64,000 nt of DNA. Source: Euglena gracilis. Taxonomy: Eukaryota > Euglenida > Euglenophyceae > Euglenales. Position 1 is the stretch's first letter, and every line of letters starts with the position of its first letter. The stretch covers positions 40,618,426 to 40,682,425 of the forward strand of contig CP154955.1 of assembly GCA_039621445.1 (NCBI GenBank). The letters run 5' to 3'. Below are positions 9,200 to 19,149 of this stretch, piece by piece. Made by a program: the position numbers and the translations under genes. The notes under the pieces are model-generated. The model was not told the origin of the DNA. It did no database searches and saw nothing but the letters and a program-made list of their open reading frames with translations.

Positions 9200-10126
9200 G
9201 TGCATGTCTCACAGCCCACGCTTGGGAGTCGGGATGTGTCAACGTCAAGCCGTCCCGGAGGGGGGGGCATCTCGCAGGGGGAGCGGGTGGGAATGCCCAT
9301 TCGTCGAGGATCGCCCGATGGCAGATGGCGCCAGAATTCCTACGCAGTGCAATGGTCAGTGGTTCAAAGCGTCATGCAGGAGTTGGGAATCCAGCCCACC
9401 GTGGATGCCTTCAGTGAGGAGTCCACGGCTCGATTTTGCCGTTGGTGGGGACCTGGGAGTTCCGAGTCGGAGGATGCTTTTTTGCAGCCATGGGGTTCGG
9501 AGGTTCTGTGGTTGAATCCTCCTTTTGACTTGTTCAACCAAGTGTTGGACAAGGGTCAAAAAGATCATGCACATGCTGTGTTGGTGATGCCTGAGTGGGA
9601 GGACAAGGATTTTTTCGTGCGAGCACGGAAAATGGCGGTGAAATCGATGCACTGTCCCTGGGGATCCAGCGTTTTTGAGTTGCGGAGCAAGCCATTGCAA
9701 CATACCCGGTGGCCTGTGTGGTTCATGTTGCTTTGTGGTGACGGGGGGCGATGTCCCGTTCATGGAAATTTCGTGGAGGGGGAGGCCCCCCCACCGGTGT
9801 CCGAGCCGGATCCGGCGTTGTTTCGTGCCATGGAAGAGGTCCGGTGTATGAGACTTGTGGCTGAGCCCCGAGTTTCTTTCAAGGTGGCATGGGTGGGGAA
9901 GGACGAGAGGGTGAGGCAAGACAATCCTGGGGAGGATTCGGAGTCGGATGGTGCGGGTGATGAGGAAACCGAGTGGGAAGTGGCCAAACGTCTATGTGCC
10001 GCACAAGCGCACACCCACACGGTGAAAGAGGCTGTGGAACCGACCGACCCCGCGGAGGGGGTTGAGATCGAGCGGTTAAAAAAGGAGTTATTTTGTCGAC
10101 TGTCGGGGGCGTCCGACAGTCAATAA
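9200..10126 (+). CDS. D: Dam-like methyltransferase domain protein
   Basis: The 308-aa ORF carries at residues about 50-160 the module known from phage T1-type Dam enzymes and from DIRS retrotransposons: PTVDAFSEE, EDAFLQPWG, then WLNPPFDLF (NPPF at 106-109, the catalytic motif of amino-methyltransferases) and LVMPEWEDKDFF. No separate SAM-binding FxGxG motif is visible, as usual for this family. The tail is acidic. It follows the C5-type methyltransferase in another frame, with a gap of about 50 nt. The last codons run into the terminal hairpin of element A at 10,094, so D is truncated there and its RT is missing. Confidence 0.65.
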   Translation: MHVSQPTLGSRDVSTSSRPGGGGISQGERVGMPIRRGSPDGRWRQNSYAVQWSVVQSVMQELGIQPTVDAFSEESTARFCRWWGPGSSESEDAFLQPWGSEVLWLNPPFDLFNQVLDKGQKDHAHAVLVMPEWEDKDFFVRARKMAVKSMHCPWGSSVFELRSKPLQHTRWPVWFMLLCGDGGRCPVHGNFVEGEAPPPVSEPDPALFRAMEEVRCMRLVAEPRVSFKVAWVGKDERVRQDNPGEDSESDGAGDEETEWEVAKRLCAAQAHTHTVKEAVEPTDPAEGVEIERLKKELFCRLSGASDSQ

Positions 10127-10749
10127 TGGTAAGGCGGAAGCTTTTGAAAACACGGAATTTTCATTCCGCGCAGAACGCGCATTCAATAGGAAAAGCCTAA
10201 TTTGAGGTTCTAATTTAACACAATTTGCTTCCGCAGACCTTTGTGGGTTTTTTTGACATTGGCATCTATCAACAATTGAATTGGAGAATTGAATTCAAGA
10301 CAAGTTGCGTTGTTTGGAAGAATTGTCAATTTCAGGTCCCTCTTCCCACTTTCACGGTGTGTGCGTGTTTCTCTTGCCTTTTACCACCCTCCATTGCACC
10401 AAAACACCCACCCTGACCATTTCCAGTGTTTCTGCATACTTAAGGAAGGGTGGGTGAAATGGCCTCATGGAGAAAGGCATTTGGGACAACAATTTCACTT
10501 AAACGGAAATTTGACTTTGTGCAAGTTTTCAGGGAAAAAGCAAATTCGATCCTACGCACACCCCTCTGGTCGGGGGGTACACCAGTGGGCGAAACGGGGG
10601 GTGGCCTGAGCCCTCCACCACCCGGAAAAACACTGGCCCCGGGCCAGGGAACGGCAGCCCCAAGGGTGGGTGTCGGGGACGAGGCAGCCGGCCGGGGGGC
10701 TGGGGTCTCGGCTCCGACACTCGCAGGGGGGGCGCCGGGTGTGAACATG
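10094..10749 (+). repeat. LTR/leader/gag-start repeat, copy 1 (element A)
   Basis: These 656 bp recur at 22,696-23,351 without any length change and with only about ten substitutions. The repeat starts TGTCGAC and at once forms a hairpin of 9-bp stem GACTGTCGG/CCGACAGTC with loop GGGCGT (10,098-10,121). It includes the non-coding leader and the first about 100 codons of gag. In copy 2 the start is directly preceded by a polypurine tract (AAGGGAGGGGG), the expected boundary of a 3' LTR. The true LTR end inside the repeat cannot be fixed from this window. Confidence 0.75.
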
Positions 10750-12702
10750 GTTAGCAGAGGAGGCTTCACTGACCCTGTCAGTGAAGATTTTTCAGAACCC
10801 CTGAACATGGTACGCAGAGGTTGCTTCACTGACTCTGTCAGTGAAGAATTTTTGGATTCGGTTGATGACAAACCAGAACCTCTGAACATGATTGGCAGAG
10901 GTGGATTCACTGACTTCGTCAGTGAAAAGTTTTCGAATTCCCTGAACATGACAAGCAGAGAATTTTTTGCCAGCCCTGTCGGCAAAACTTTTTTCAGCCC
11001 AGAAAACAGGGACGAATTTGCTGGCACAGCCAGCAGAAATCTTGCTGAAAAGTTTGACACGGTCACAGAGTTTTCAGAGTCCAAAAAGTTTGCTGAGTCT
11101 GTGAATGTGGAATCACAGAATTTTTCAGGTCAGCCACCAGATTTTTCGGAGAGCAGCCCCCGAAATCAAAATGTCAGAACTGCAGAATCTGTGGAATCTG
11201 AGGGGTTGTTCCAATCAGTTGATTGGCTGGGTGAATGGAATCATTCAGGTTTTTCTGCAGGGTCTGTCAATCAATCTTCAATCTCAAATCAATCAATTCC
11301 CAGATCCCTGCCATTTACAATCACAGGTTTTACACAATCACAGGTTGCCTCAGGTGATAATTCAGAGTTTTCGTCTGAAAAATCAGGGGATAGCCCTGTA
11401 AACTGTTTCCCCATAAGAATGATAACTGCACAGGGGGAAATTTCTGAGCCTGAAGGGGAAAATCAGCTGGTTCAGTGGGCAGAATCCCCCCCGTCATATC
11501 AAAGTGACTGTGAAACGGAGGGGGAGGGTGCGCCAAACCCAGATCGGTTGAGAGAAATGGAGGATTTTTTGATTGCTGCAGGTTGGGTACCACCCAGAAA
11601 TCAGGGTTTGGAGCAAAATCTGCCAGATTTTTCTGCGAATTTCAGTTTTCTGATGCAAACCCCCCAGCTGGACAGCCAGTTTGGAAATCAGTGTCCTGAT
11701 TTTGGGACACAAATTCCACAGATCGAGGGGGGTGAACCGGTACTTTTACTGGAGGACAGATTTTCAGTTAACCGTGGATTAACAGCCAGCGAGGGGGTGT
11801 TAATTTCGACACAGTCAGCCCCTGAAAATTTAACATCAGCAGTTTTAATGACTGAATCTTCCAATCTGGCCGTAGGGGGGCCAGCCGGGCTGTTAAATCA
11901 AGTAGGGTCTAACATGGAAATGAGGGGGGATGAGGAAATGGAACCAGAATTACCTGTTTTTCAGCCCCCTGTTTTTGAACCACAGCCCCCCGAATCAAAT
12001 TGTCAGATGATGGGGGGTGATGATTTTGACTCATGGGACCAATGGGCATATGGGGTGGATTGTTATTTACAGGAATTGAGCCGAAGCATAACTAATTGGG
12101 AGAGCATAATTCCCCCCCAGGTCATAATTGAGAATCGGCTGGAAAATTTTGAGAAGAATTTGGCTGAAAAAAATGCCAGAGCACAGGCAGAACTTTTGCA
12201 ATTCATCCATGAAAATTTGGAGAAACGAACGGCTGAAATGTGCAGCCAGTTTGAGCAAGAAAAGCAAAAAAGTCAGAAGCAAATTCAGCAATCAGTCAGC
12301 CAATTTATTTTACGGTGCCAAGAGGGGGGGAGTGCTGTGGAAAACATTGCAAACTGCCACAAACAACTTTTGGGGATTGAAGTTCAAAGGCAGATCGAAG
12401 GAAAATTTCAGGACTTTGAGAAAAAGTTACGAGATTTTCTGGGTGGTGAGCTGGCACAACTTGAGAGCCGTGGAAAAGCTGTCCAAAACAAATTATTTGC
12501 ACCAGGTGGGTTGGTCGAACAAGTTGGCATTTGTTTGCATTCTGTTGAGGGAATTAAGTCAGATTTTCAGAAAGAAATTTTGGCAATTCGACAAGCAAAT
12601 CGTGAGCTATGCTCTGGGGTGGACAGAAAATTTGCTGAAATCGCTGCTGGGCTGAAAATGGTGGGGGAGGAATCAAAATCAAGTTTTGGAACCTTAACCT
12701 AG
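10450..12702 (+). CDS. A gag, N-terminal part (to in-frame TAG)
   Basis: This 750-aa stretch starts at the ATG-proximal leader (MASW at about 10,459 is an alternative start) and ends at TAG 12,700-12,702. Residues 1-100 are shared with elements B and C. Residues about 100-200 contain imperfect repeats of the type GFTDxVSExF, each encoded by a DNA stem-loop. The middle is Gln/Ser/Pro-rich and probably disordered. Residues about 555-750 form a long coiled coil (ENRLENFEKNLAEKNARAQA region). The frame continues open after the TAG, so this is probably the first part of a roughly 1,450-codon gag. No known domain is seen in this part. Confidence 0.65.
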   Translation: MGEMASWRKAFGTTISLKRKFDFVQVFREKANSILRTPLWSGGTPVGETGGGLSPPPPGKTLAPGQGTAAPRVGVGDEAAGRGAGVSAPTLAGGAPGVNMVSRGGFTDPVSEDFSEPLNMVRRGCFTDSVSEEFLDSVDDKPEPLNMIGRGGFTDFVSEKFSNSLNMTSREFFASPVGKTFFSPENRDEFAGTASRNLAEKFDTVTEFSESKKFAESVNVESQNFSGQPPDFSESSPRNQNVRTAESVESEGLFQSVDWLGEWNHSGFSAGSVNQSSISNQSIPRSLPFTITGFTQSQVASGDNSEFSSEKSGDSPVNCFPIRMITAQGEISEPEGENQLVQWAESPPSYQSDCETEGEGAPNPDRLREMEDFLIAAGWVPPRNQGLEQNLPDFSANFSFLMQTPQLDSQFGNQCPDFGTQIPQIEGGEPVLLLEDRFSVNRGLTASEGVLISTQSAPENLTSAVLMTESSNLAVGGPAGLLNQVGSNMEMRGDEEMEPELPVFQPPVFEPQPPESNCQMMGGDDFDSWDQWAYGVDCYLQELSRSITNWESIIPPQVIIENRLENFEKNLAEKNARAQAELLQFIHENLEKRTAEMCSQFEQEKQKSQKQIQQSVSQFILRCQEGGSAVENIANCHKQLLGIEVQRQIEGKFQDFEKKLRDFLGGELAQLESRGKAVQNKLFAPGGLVEQVGICLHSVEGIKSDFQKEILAIRQANRELCSGVDRKFAEIAAGLKMVGEESKSSFGTLT

Positions 12703-14793
12703 GAAATTCAGCAGCGATTTGAAGCAATTATAAACGAGAGCAAAGCTCTGGGGGGCAGGATCGCAGCAGTTGAGAAATTTCTGGGAAGCCAGGAGGTGCC
12801 TTGGGATAAGGTGGTTGAAATGCTGGGAAAATCAGAAGCAGCAATTCAACTGGAAATTCGGAGGGAAATGGCAGCCCAGGTCAGAAAAATGATGGAAATT
12901 ATGATGGTGCAAATGATGGATGAAAAGCTGAGGCAAACCCAAAAGGAAGAACATTTTGAAAAATTGCAATCTGACATTGAAAATCGAGTGAAACAGCAAT
13001 TTTTCACAGTTTTGATGAACATGCAGACAGATCTTCAGCGTGAAAAGAGTCAACGGGAGGGTTTGCAAAAACTGTGTCAAACTTTGCAGACTCGTTTGGA
13101 AATCATGGAGGGGAGGGTTCAGGAAATTTCAGCCGAAAAAACACAGCAAGTTGACCCCAAGGCACCTGAAGTGGCCCAGCCCAAGACAATAAATCAGCCG
13201 AATTCTGGGATTTTTGGCATTAAGGGGGTGTCACCGGCTCAATCATCTGGGATTTTTGGGATTAAGGGGGTGACCCCAATGATGCCATGTGAAATCTGGG
13301 ATGTTGATCTGGGCGGGTGCAGACCATCAAGTAGTTCACAGGGGGGTGCATTTGCAATAAATCAGGTCAGTGGCAATTGTGCCATTGGGGGGGCACCCCA
13401 GCGACCCCCAGTCATAAGTGTTGGTAACCCAGCGGTGCAGCATGTGTTGAGAAATTTGACTGCACCAAAATTTTCAGGGAAATCTCAAAATTGGCAGCAA
13501 TTTTGTGAGGATTGGCAAGCATTTTCACGGAAACTGAATTCTGCAGGGGGGGAAGTGAGTGAAGATTTGAAAGTTGCTCTATTGGAGGATTGTCTTGACG
13601 AAACAAGCAAAAAAATTCTGAAGCTCCATCTCAAGGAAGGGGGGATCAATTTTAATGCCGGGTGGGGTCACCTGGAAATGACATTTTCGCAGAATCAGGA
13701 ATCTGGGGCAAGGCAAAATTGGCAGCAGGTGAGCCTTTTTAATATGGGCAAAGTAGCCCTTGAGCACTGGCTTGAATTTCAGGCAAATTTCAAGATGGCC
13801 AAGTGCAAGGTTAAGGATGCCGGGGAGGGGGAAGCAAAACGACTTTTGTTGCAGAAAGTTCCCCCATTCATCTTAAAATGGGTTTCAGATGAGGAGGAAA
13901 GGAGGCTGAATAATCAGCCGACTTTACGCCTAAAGGTGCCAGGGAATAGGAATTCAGAAACGGTTGCAGAAAGCCTGGGGAAAATACTTGGGAAAAGACC
14001 CACAAAAGTGTCGGAAATTCACGAGGGGGAATTTGAAATCATTTTCCCTGACATTTCTGCCTATGAAAAAGTCAAAAGTTTTCATGACAAAGAGTTTGAC
14101 GATTCAAACATTTTGTTTCAGGTTCAGGAAATTGAACCGGTTTTGACCACAGAGGACATTTTCAACCTCGTGAAAACAAAATTGGCACTCAGGAACAAAC
14201 ACGATGCCTTGCAAAGTTGTGCCCCAGGCTATCAAGGGTTCAGGCGTTCAAGGTCGGTGGGTGCTGAAAATAGAGGGGGGAGGCAACCGGGGAGTCGGAA
14301 GAGTTCACCTGGGTCAACCCCGGGTAGGGCAACGACACCTCCCCCAGCCAGAAGCAAATCACAAATCAGCGAAACAGCAAAACCTGATCAATCTGTTGCG
14401 GTTTCATCTTCAAATGTGCAGCCATCAAGCAATTCTTCAAGGCTTTCAACAGTGGAGAACCCACCCAATGTGCCAAGACGGGTGGTGGGGGGGGCACAAT
14501 GGATCCCACCCCCCTCACAACCAACAATGCCGTATGTTGCTAGACAAGCCCCGTGGAACAGAAACAATTTTCAGCCGTATGGCAAGGGCAGCCAATGGAA
14601 AGGGGGGAATAATTCCCAGGGACATGGGGCAAGTAACTCCCAATGGTATGGGGGTAACCAACAGGGGTACAAGGGGAAGGGTGGTAAGGGAAGGGGGAGA
14701 GGCAAAGGGTTTGACCAGAATTTCGGTGCCAAAGGGGGGAAGGGCAACAACAATAACCCAACGCCAATGGTGGCCCACCCTATTCGTCATTAG
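12703..14793 (+). CDS. A gag, C-terminal part with capsid-like domain
   Basis: The same frame as the preceding ORF, open from codon GAA after the TAG to TAG 14,791-14,793. It begins with more coiled coil, followed by a gag/capsid-like domain (APKFSGKSQNWQQFCEDWQAF at about nt 13,465) comparable with the W-rich gag core of E1. The C-terminus is strongly basic and Gly/Lys/Arg-rich (KGGKGRGRGKG) and probably binds nucleic acid. There is no CCHC knuckle. The capsid-like core assembles the virus-like particle in this family. Confidence 0.7.
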   Translation, partial: EIQQRFEAIINESKALGGRIAAVEKFLGSQEVPWDKVVEMLGKSEAAIQLEIRREMAAQVRKMMEIMMVQMMDEKLRQTQKEEHFEKLQSDIENRVKQQFFTVLMNMQTDLQREKSQREGLQKLCQTLQTRLEIMEGRVQEISAEKTQQVDPKAPEVAQPKTINQPNSGIFGIKGVSPAQSSGIFGIKGVTPMMPCEIWDVDLGGCRPSSSSQGGAFAINQVSGNCAIGGAPQRPPVISVGNPAVQHVLRNLTAPKFSGKSQNWQQFCEDWQAFSRKLNSAGGEVSEDLKVALLEDCLDETSKKILKLHLKEGGINFNAGWGHLEMTFSQNQESGARQNWQQVSLFNMGKVALEHWLEFQANFKMAKCKVKDAGEGEAKRLLLQKVPPFILKWVSDEEERRLNNQPTLRLKVPGNRNSETVAESLGKILGKRPTKVSEIHEGEFEIIFPDISAYEKVKSFHDKEFDDSNILFQVQEIEPVLTTEDIFNLVKTKLALRNKHDALQSCAPGYQGFRRSRSVGAENRGGRQPGSRKSSPGSTPGRATTPPPARSKSQISETAKPDQSVAVSSSNVQPSSNSSRLSTVENPPNVPRRVVGGAQWIPPPSQPTMPYVARQAPWNRNNFQPYGKGSQWKGGNNSQGHGASNSQWYGGNQQGYKGKGGKGRGRGKGFDQNFGAKGGKGNNNNPTPMVAHPIRH

Positions 14794-15759
14794 GGACGCC
14801 GGTGTCATGTTTTTGAGGGGTTCACATCCTCGGGCATTGAAAACCCCCAAAGTATTTTGCATAACCCGACCACATCTTCACATGGAGAATATTACCGTGG
14901 TGGAGAATGTGTGTCTTTGTCTTCCAATCCCTTCACCTCAGGTTCAAAATCAGGCAATGAAGAGTGTGCAATATCGAAGACGAGCAACGGTGCCAATTCA
15001 ATGATTTCAATGAGTTCATCCTCGACAGCCAACTCGAGAAGACAAGTGGCCTTGAGCCTTGAGGCCTTGAGTGGCCAATGGCAGCCCGTGTCGAGGAAGG
15101 GCAAACTGTGGACCAGGTGTGCAAGCCAGGAGAGTGCACGGCCCAGGTTCAACAATTACTATGGTTGTTTGAGCGAAAGAGCATCCTTGGGAAGTTGGAA
15201 AGTTCCCAAGGCGTTGGATTTGTTTTCGGGAAAAGGGTCTGTTGGGAGGTGTTTGGAGGAAAACGGGTACCAGGTGGTATCCTTGGATGTGAACCCAAAA
15301 TTTCACCCAACCCACATTACGGATATTCTGGAGTGGAATTATCGAAAATACCCCCGTGGATATTTTCAAGTCATAACGGCAAGTGTGCCTTGCACGGAGT
15401 ATAGCCGTGCTAAGACGGTGGGAGAAAGAAATTTGGAGTGGGCTGACCAACTCGTGACAAAGACTTTGGAAATTGTGGAATATTTTCAGCCCAAATTATG
15501 GTGGATTGAAAATCCCCGAACGGGACTTTTGCCAAAAAGGCATTGTGTGCAAAATTTGAATTTCATTGATGTGGATTATTGTCAATTTTCAGATTGGGGA
15601 TATCAAAAACCCACTCGTATTTGGGGGAGTCAAAATTTGTTGAGTTTGAAGGACAAACTTTGTGATGGGAAAACCTGCCCCCATTTGATTGTGAGTGAGG
15701 GGGGTGGGTTGGTTCACAAAGAACAGTTGGGAGGAAACGGAATGAGGGTGAGCACTTAA
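14794..15759 (+). CDS. A: C5-type DNA (cytosine) methyltransferase domain
   Basis: In the same frame as gag after its TAG. Counting from a possible start at 14,857, motif I DLFSGKGS is at residues 121-128, motif IV PCTEYS at 178-183 and motif VI IENP at 217-220. FSDWGYQKPTR follows. All core catalytic motifs are intact, unlike the copy in D. The domain transfers a methyl group from SAM to cytosine C5 in family members. A TAA at 15,757-15,759 falls just before the conserved C-terminal VPEKLVEYL strand, which continues in frame after it. A role in modifying the element's own DNA or antagonising host silencing is inference. Confidence 0.75.
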   Translation, partial: GRRCHVFEGFTSSGIENPQSILHNPTTSSHGEYYRGGECVSLSSNPFTSGSKSGNEECAISKTSNGANSMISMSSSSTANSRRQVALSLEALSGQWQPVSRKGKLWTRCASQESARPRFNNYYGCLSERASLGSWKVPKALDLFSGKGSVGRCLEENGYQVVSLDVNPKFHPTHITDILEWNYRKYPRGYFQVITASVPCTEYSRAKTVGERNLEWADQLVTKTLEIVEYFQPKLWWIENPRTGLLPKRHCVQNLNFIDVDYCQFSDWGYQKPTRIWGSQNLLSLKDKLCDGKTCPHLIVSEGGGLVHKEQLGGNGMRVST

Positions 15760-16209
15760 CAAAAATGGAGAGTACCTGAAAAGTTGGTCGAGTACCTTCT
15801 TTCGGCCCTTGATTTTAAGGAGGAGAAATTTTCCTTCAAACGTGAGGACTATGCCGTTCGAAATTCATTTGTGCAAATGATTGAGGAGAGTTTTCAAAGG
15901 AGGGCCGAGGTGGATTGTTTTGCTTCCACCCAAAATTCTCAGTGCACATCATATTTGACCGAGAAGGAAAATGCTTTGGCAGTACCATGGGGAGGGGGAG
16001 GCACGGTTTGGTTGAACCCTCCCTGGTCATTGTGGCCAAAGGTGGCAAAGAAATTGCAAAAGGACCCTTGCGATGCCATTTGCATTTTACCCGATTGGAA
16101 CAGAGGTTGGGTGAGAGAACTTGTTCGGAAGGCAACAAAAAAGTTGTATTTTCCACCCGGAACCAAGCTTTTTGAGGTCGATGGGAAACCAATGGGGGGT
16201 GTGAGGTAG
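15760..16209 (+). CDS. A: Dam-like methyltransferase module
   Basis: In frame with the C5-type domain. It begins with the displaced C-terminal strand of that enzyme, then shows the Dam/DIRS-like pattern AEVDCFASTQN, KENALAVPW, WLNPPWSLW (NPPW is the amino-methyltransferase motif IV) and ICILPDWNRGWV. It ends at TAG 16,207-16,209 with the frame open into protease. About 140 residues, as in E1, D and N2. Substrate (adenine N6 or other) cannot be told from sequence, and no SAM-binding motif I is evident. Confidence 0.65.
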   Translation, partial: QKWRVPEKLVEYLLSALDFKEEKFSFKREDYAVRNSFVQMIEESFQRRAEVDCFASTQNSQCTSYLTEKENALAVPWGGGGTVWLNPPWSLWPKVAKKLQKDPCDAICILPDWNRGWVRELVRKATKKLYFPPGTKLFEVDGKPMGGVR

Positions 16210-19149
16210 GGAGTTTGGGCCTTGTTGATAGAGGGTAATAAGCCCCCCGCCAACACTAGCAACCCCAAGAAACCAAAGGTGGTACATTTGAAATCACGGA
16301 TGGTTAAAAAGAGATACCCACCCACAGGGATTGAGAAATTTTCTAAGGACCGACAACTTTTGATTCGGACAAGGGTTATTTTGGGGAACGGGGAGGAACG
16401 AAATATGGATATTTTGGTGGACACCGGTGCCGAAGCTAACCTTATAAGGCAAGGTTTAGTGAGTGACCACCTAATGTATTCGGCCGAACACCCCTTGAGG
16501 TTTGAAACCGCTGACGGTCAAGCCTTGAGTGGTGGGGGGAGATGCACTAATGTGGTTATGAAATTGCAAGGGGAGGTGAACGATAATACCCCACCCACAG
16601 ATTTTGAGTACGAAGTGGAATTTTATGAAGCCAATATCAAAGTGGACGCAATTTTGTCATACCCATGGCTTGTACGCACAAAAATCGGAATTTTTCCACA
16701 TCACCGTGCTTTGGTAGTGGAGGAACCCGAATTGACATTTTTGTTCGGTGTGAGAGATCATAGGAGAAAACGGCAAGGAAAAGTCCCTTGCACCCTACCC
16801 CAAGGGGGGGGTGTGGCGAATATGGAAAAGTTTGGCTTTCACCTTCCGATGGAGGGTTTTGATCAAAGGGAACAAACCTTGGACGAGCACTCGCTCAAAA
16901 TTTTGAGCAAGAATTTGGAGAATGCAAATGAAAACCCCCTACCTATTCGCAAAATGATCATTGCAAGGGAGGGGGAGGGGAATAATGAAACGGAATCCAA
17001 AGAGGAAGAGAGAATAAGGGAGCTAAGAGAGGAGATTTTTGGAAGGTATGGTGGAACCGTATTTCGGTCTAAGGTACAACCCGACCCACCCGTAAGAGGA
17101 CCATATGGTTATGCATTCATACCTTTGCAAGAAGGAGCGCGGCCCACCCGACAAAAACCATTTTTCATGCACGGGGAACGAAAAGAAGCTTTGGAAAAAA
17201 TCACTCAAGATTGGATCGATATGAAATTCATCGAGCCAGCCACAACAAAAAATTCAGAATGGCTCTCACAAACTTTCCCCGTGCCCAAAAAGTCAGCCGA
17301 TTTTCCTTGGAGGGGGGTTGTTGACATGAGGGGACCCAACAGCCAATCCCGTAGATGCAACTACCCTCTTCCGAAAATCGAAGACATCCTGGTGAAGCAT
17401 GGCGCAAACCAAATGTTCTCCATTTTGGATTTAAAACAAGCCTTTCACCAACAGCCGCTTCACCCGGATAGTAGGCCTATAACTTGCTCCTTCACACCAA
17501 AGGGTCTTTACCAATGGAGGGTAAATGTAATGGGGTTAACCAATGCCTCACAACAATTTCAACAAATGATGGATGACCGTTTAGCACCCGTAAGGGATAT
17601 TGCTACCCCATACATTGATGACATTTTGGTAGGGACCACCGTCGGGGAGGGGGAGGATCTCCTCGAGGCACACAAAAGGGATTTGTGTAGGGTGTTGGAT
17701 TTACTCGCCGAGGAAATTTTTGTAGTGGACCCAAAAAAAGCGGAATTATTCATCAAAGAAGTGGAATTTTGTGGCCAGATTTTGGGGCATGGCATGCGTC
17801 GGCCGGCCCCCGGCAAATTACGTGCCATTGAAAAATGGGAGGTTCCAACAACCATAACGGCCTTAAGGGCTTTCCTCGGCTTCACAAATTATTACAACAC
17901 CTACATACACATGTATGCTCAAGTTGCGGCACCTTTGCAAGATAAGTTAAAGGTGTCTAGGGAGGAAGGCAAGAAAGGGAGCAAAAAATGGGTTGAATTC
18001 GGGGAGGTTGAACACAAGGCATTTGAGGAGTTAAAGAAACGGTTGTGTTCCGGTTTGATTCTTCAAAGAGTGGACCCCGATAAACCCTTTGCTTTGAGAG
18101 TAGATGCAAGTGGGTATGCCGTAGGAGCAACTTTGGAACAACTGAAAGAAGGAAACGGTACGCCCACACCCCAAGATGTTTTGGACAAAAAAACGGTGCC
18201 TGTTGCTTTTATGTCCCGAAAACTCACCGAGGGGCAAAGAAAATGGACCCCCCGGGAATTGGAGACATATGCCATAATTTTGGCACTCCAAAAATGGGAA
18301 AGTTGGATTGGTCTCCAACCCATTTTGGTGTTGACCGATCACCAAAGTTTGGAGGCATGGGCAAAAGAAGTGCTCGACACCCCAAGTGGACCGGTGGGGA
18401 GGAGGGCACGATGGCACCAAATTTTCTCAAAATACGATTTGACAGTGGGGTATATTCCGGGGAAGGAAAACACCATTGCCGACATTTTAAGTCGGTGGGC
18501 ATACCCCGCTTCGCAAGCTCTAAGGGACATTAGTAAACATGGTTCGGCCGAAGATAAGAGGGAAATGGAGGAGCTCATAAGAGAGGAGAGGGAAGATGAG
18601 AAAAATTGCTTGTTGGTCAAAGTCAAAAATCAGCCTAACGCTCATAATTTGTGGATAAGGGGGGTGGTAACCCGCAGTGGAAAAGAGGTGGCACCGAATT
18701 TTGTGGATGATGCATCGAGGAGGGGTACCGAGAGTGTAGAAGGTCCGGGAGGAATAAACACCACCGAAGACGCTCACTCACAAGGGCCTAGGGAATTTGG
18801 TTCGAAAAAGGGTAAGAGGAGAGTTACCTTTTGGGATGGAGTGGACCCTGCGGGAAATTTGGTGACCAACCCAAAACTTCCGACTAATGAGTTACCGAGG
18901 GGGGGAACTGGAGGGGGTGGGGCCCCACCAACTCCAAGTGCAACCCCTAAGCTAACAAAATCAGTTTGGGAGAGAGATTGGGTGGTTGCATATACCGAAT
19001 GCCCCACTTGGAGGGAAATTTGGCAAGCAACTCAAGAAAATGGTGAGTGGCCAAAGGGGGTGAAAGTCCACAAAAACCAAATGTTTCGGGAAGAGAAGTT
19101 GTGTGTTCCACTGGGTTTTCAAGAAATGATCATCCTTGAAAACCACAAA
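16210..19149 (+). CDS. A pol: protease, reverse transcriptase, RNase H, integrase N-terminus
   Basis: Protease with ILVDTGAEANLI (numbering from 16,222, DTGA at residues 67-70). RT with GPYGYAFIPL, motif A SILDLKQAFHQ, motif B NVMGLTNASQQFQ and the catalytic YIDD at nt 17,611-17,622. RNase H at about 18,085-18,480 with LRVDASGYAVGA, the RELETYAIILAL glutamate and LVLTDHQSLEAW. A low-complexity linker follows, then the start of the integrase zinc-binding domain. All RT and RNase H catalytic acids appear present. The reading frame is destroyed at 19,150 by an insertion, which brings a TAA at 19,201. It copies the element's RNA inside particles. Confidence 0.85.

Larger units (their letters stand above)
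7977..10093 (+). mobile_element. Element D: fragment of a methyltransferase-bearing retrotransposon
   Basis: Order protease, C5-type methyltransferase, Dam-like domain. No gag, RT or integrase remain. The right edge is the TGTCGAC start of element A. The module order differs from element A (methyltransferases before the protease) and from E1 (no C5 enzyme seen). Confidence 0.6.

Noticed and set aside
10450-16209. Alternative genetic code with TAG and TAA as sense codons
   Set aside because: SHMT and the Cys-rich exons do not require it, TAG also ends other ORFs, and in E1 and N2 the in-frame stops are TGA. Decay or readthrough explains the data better.
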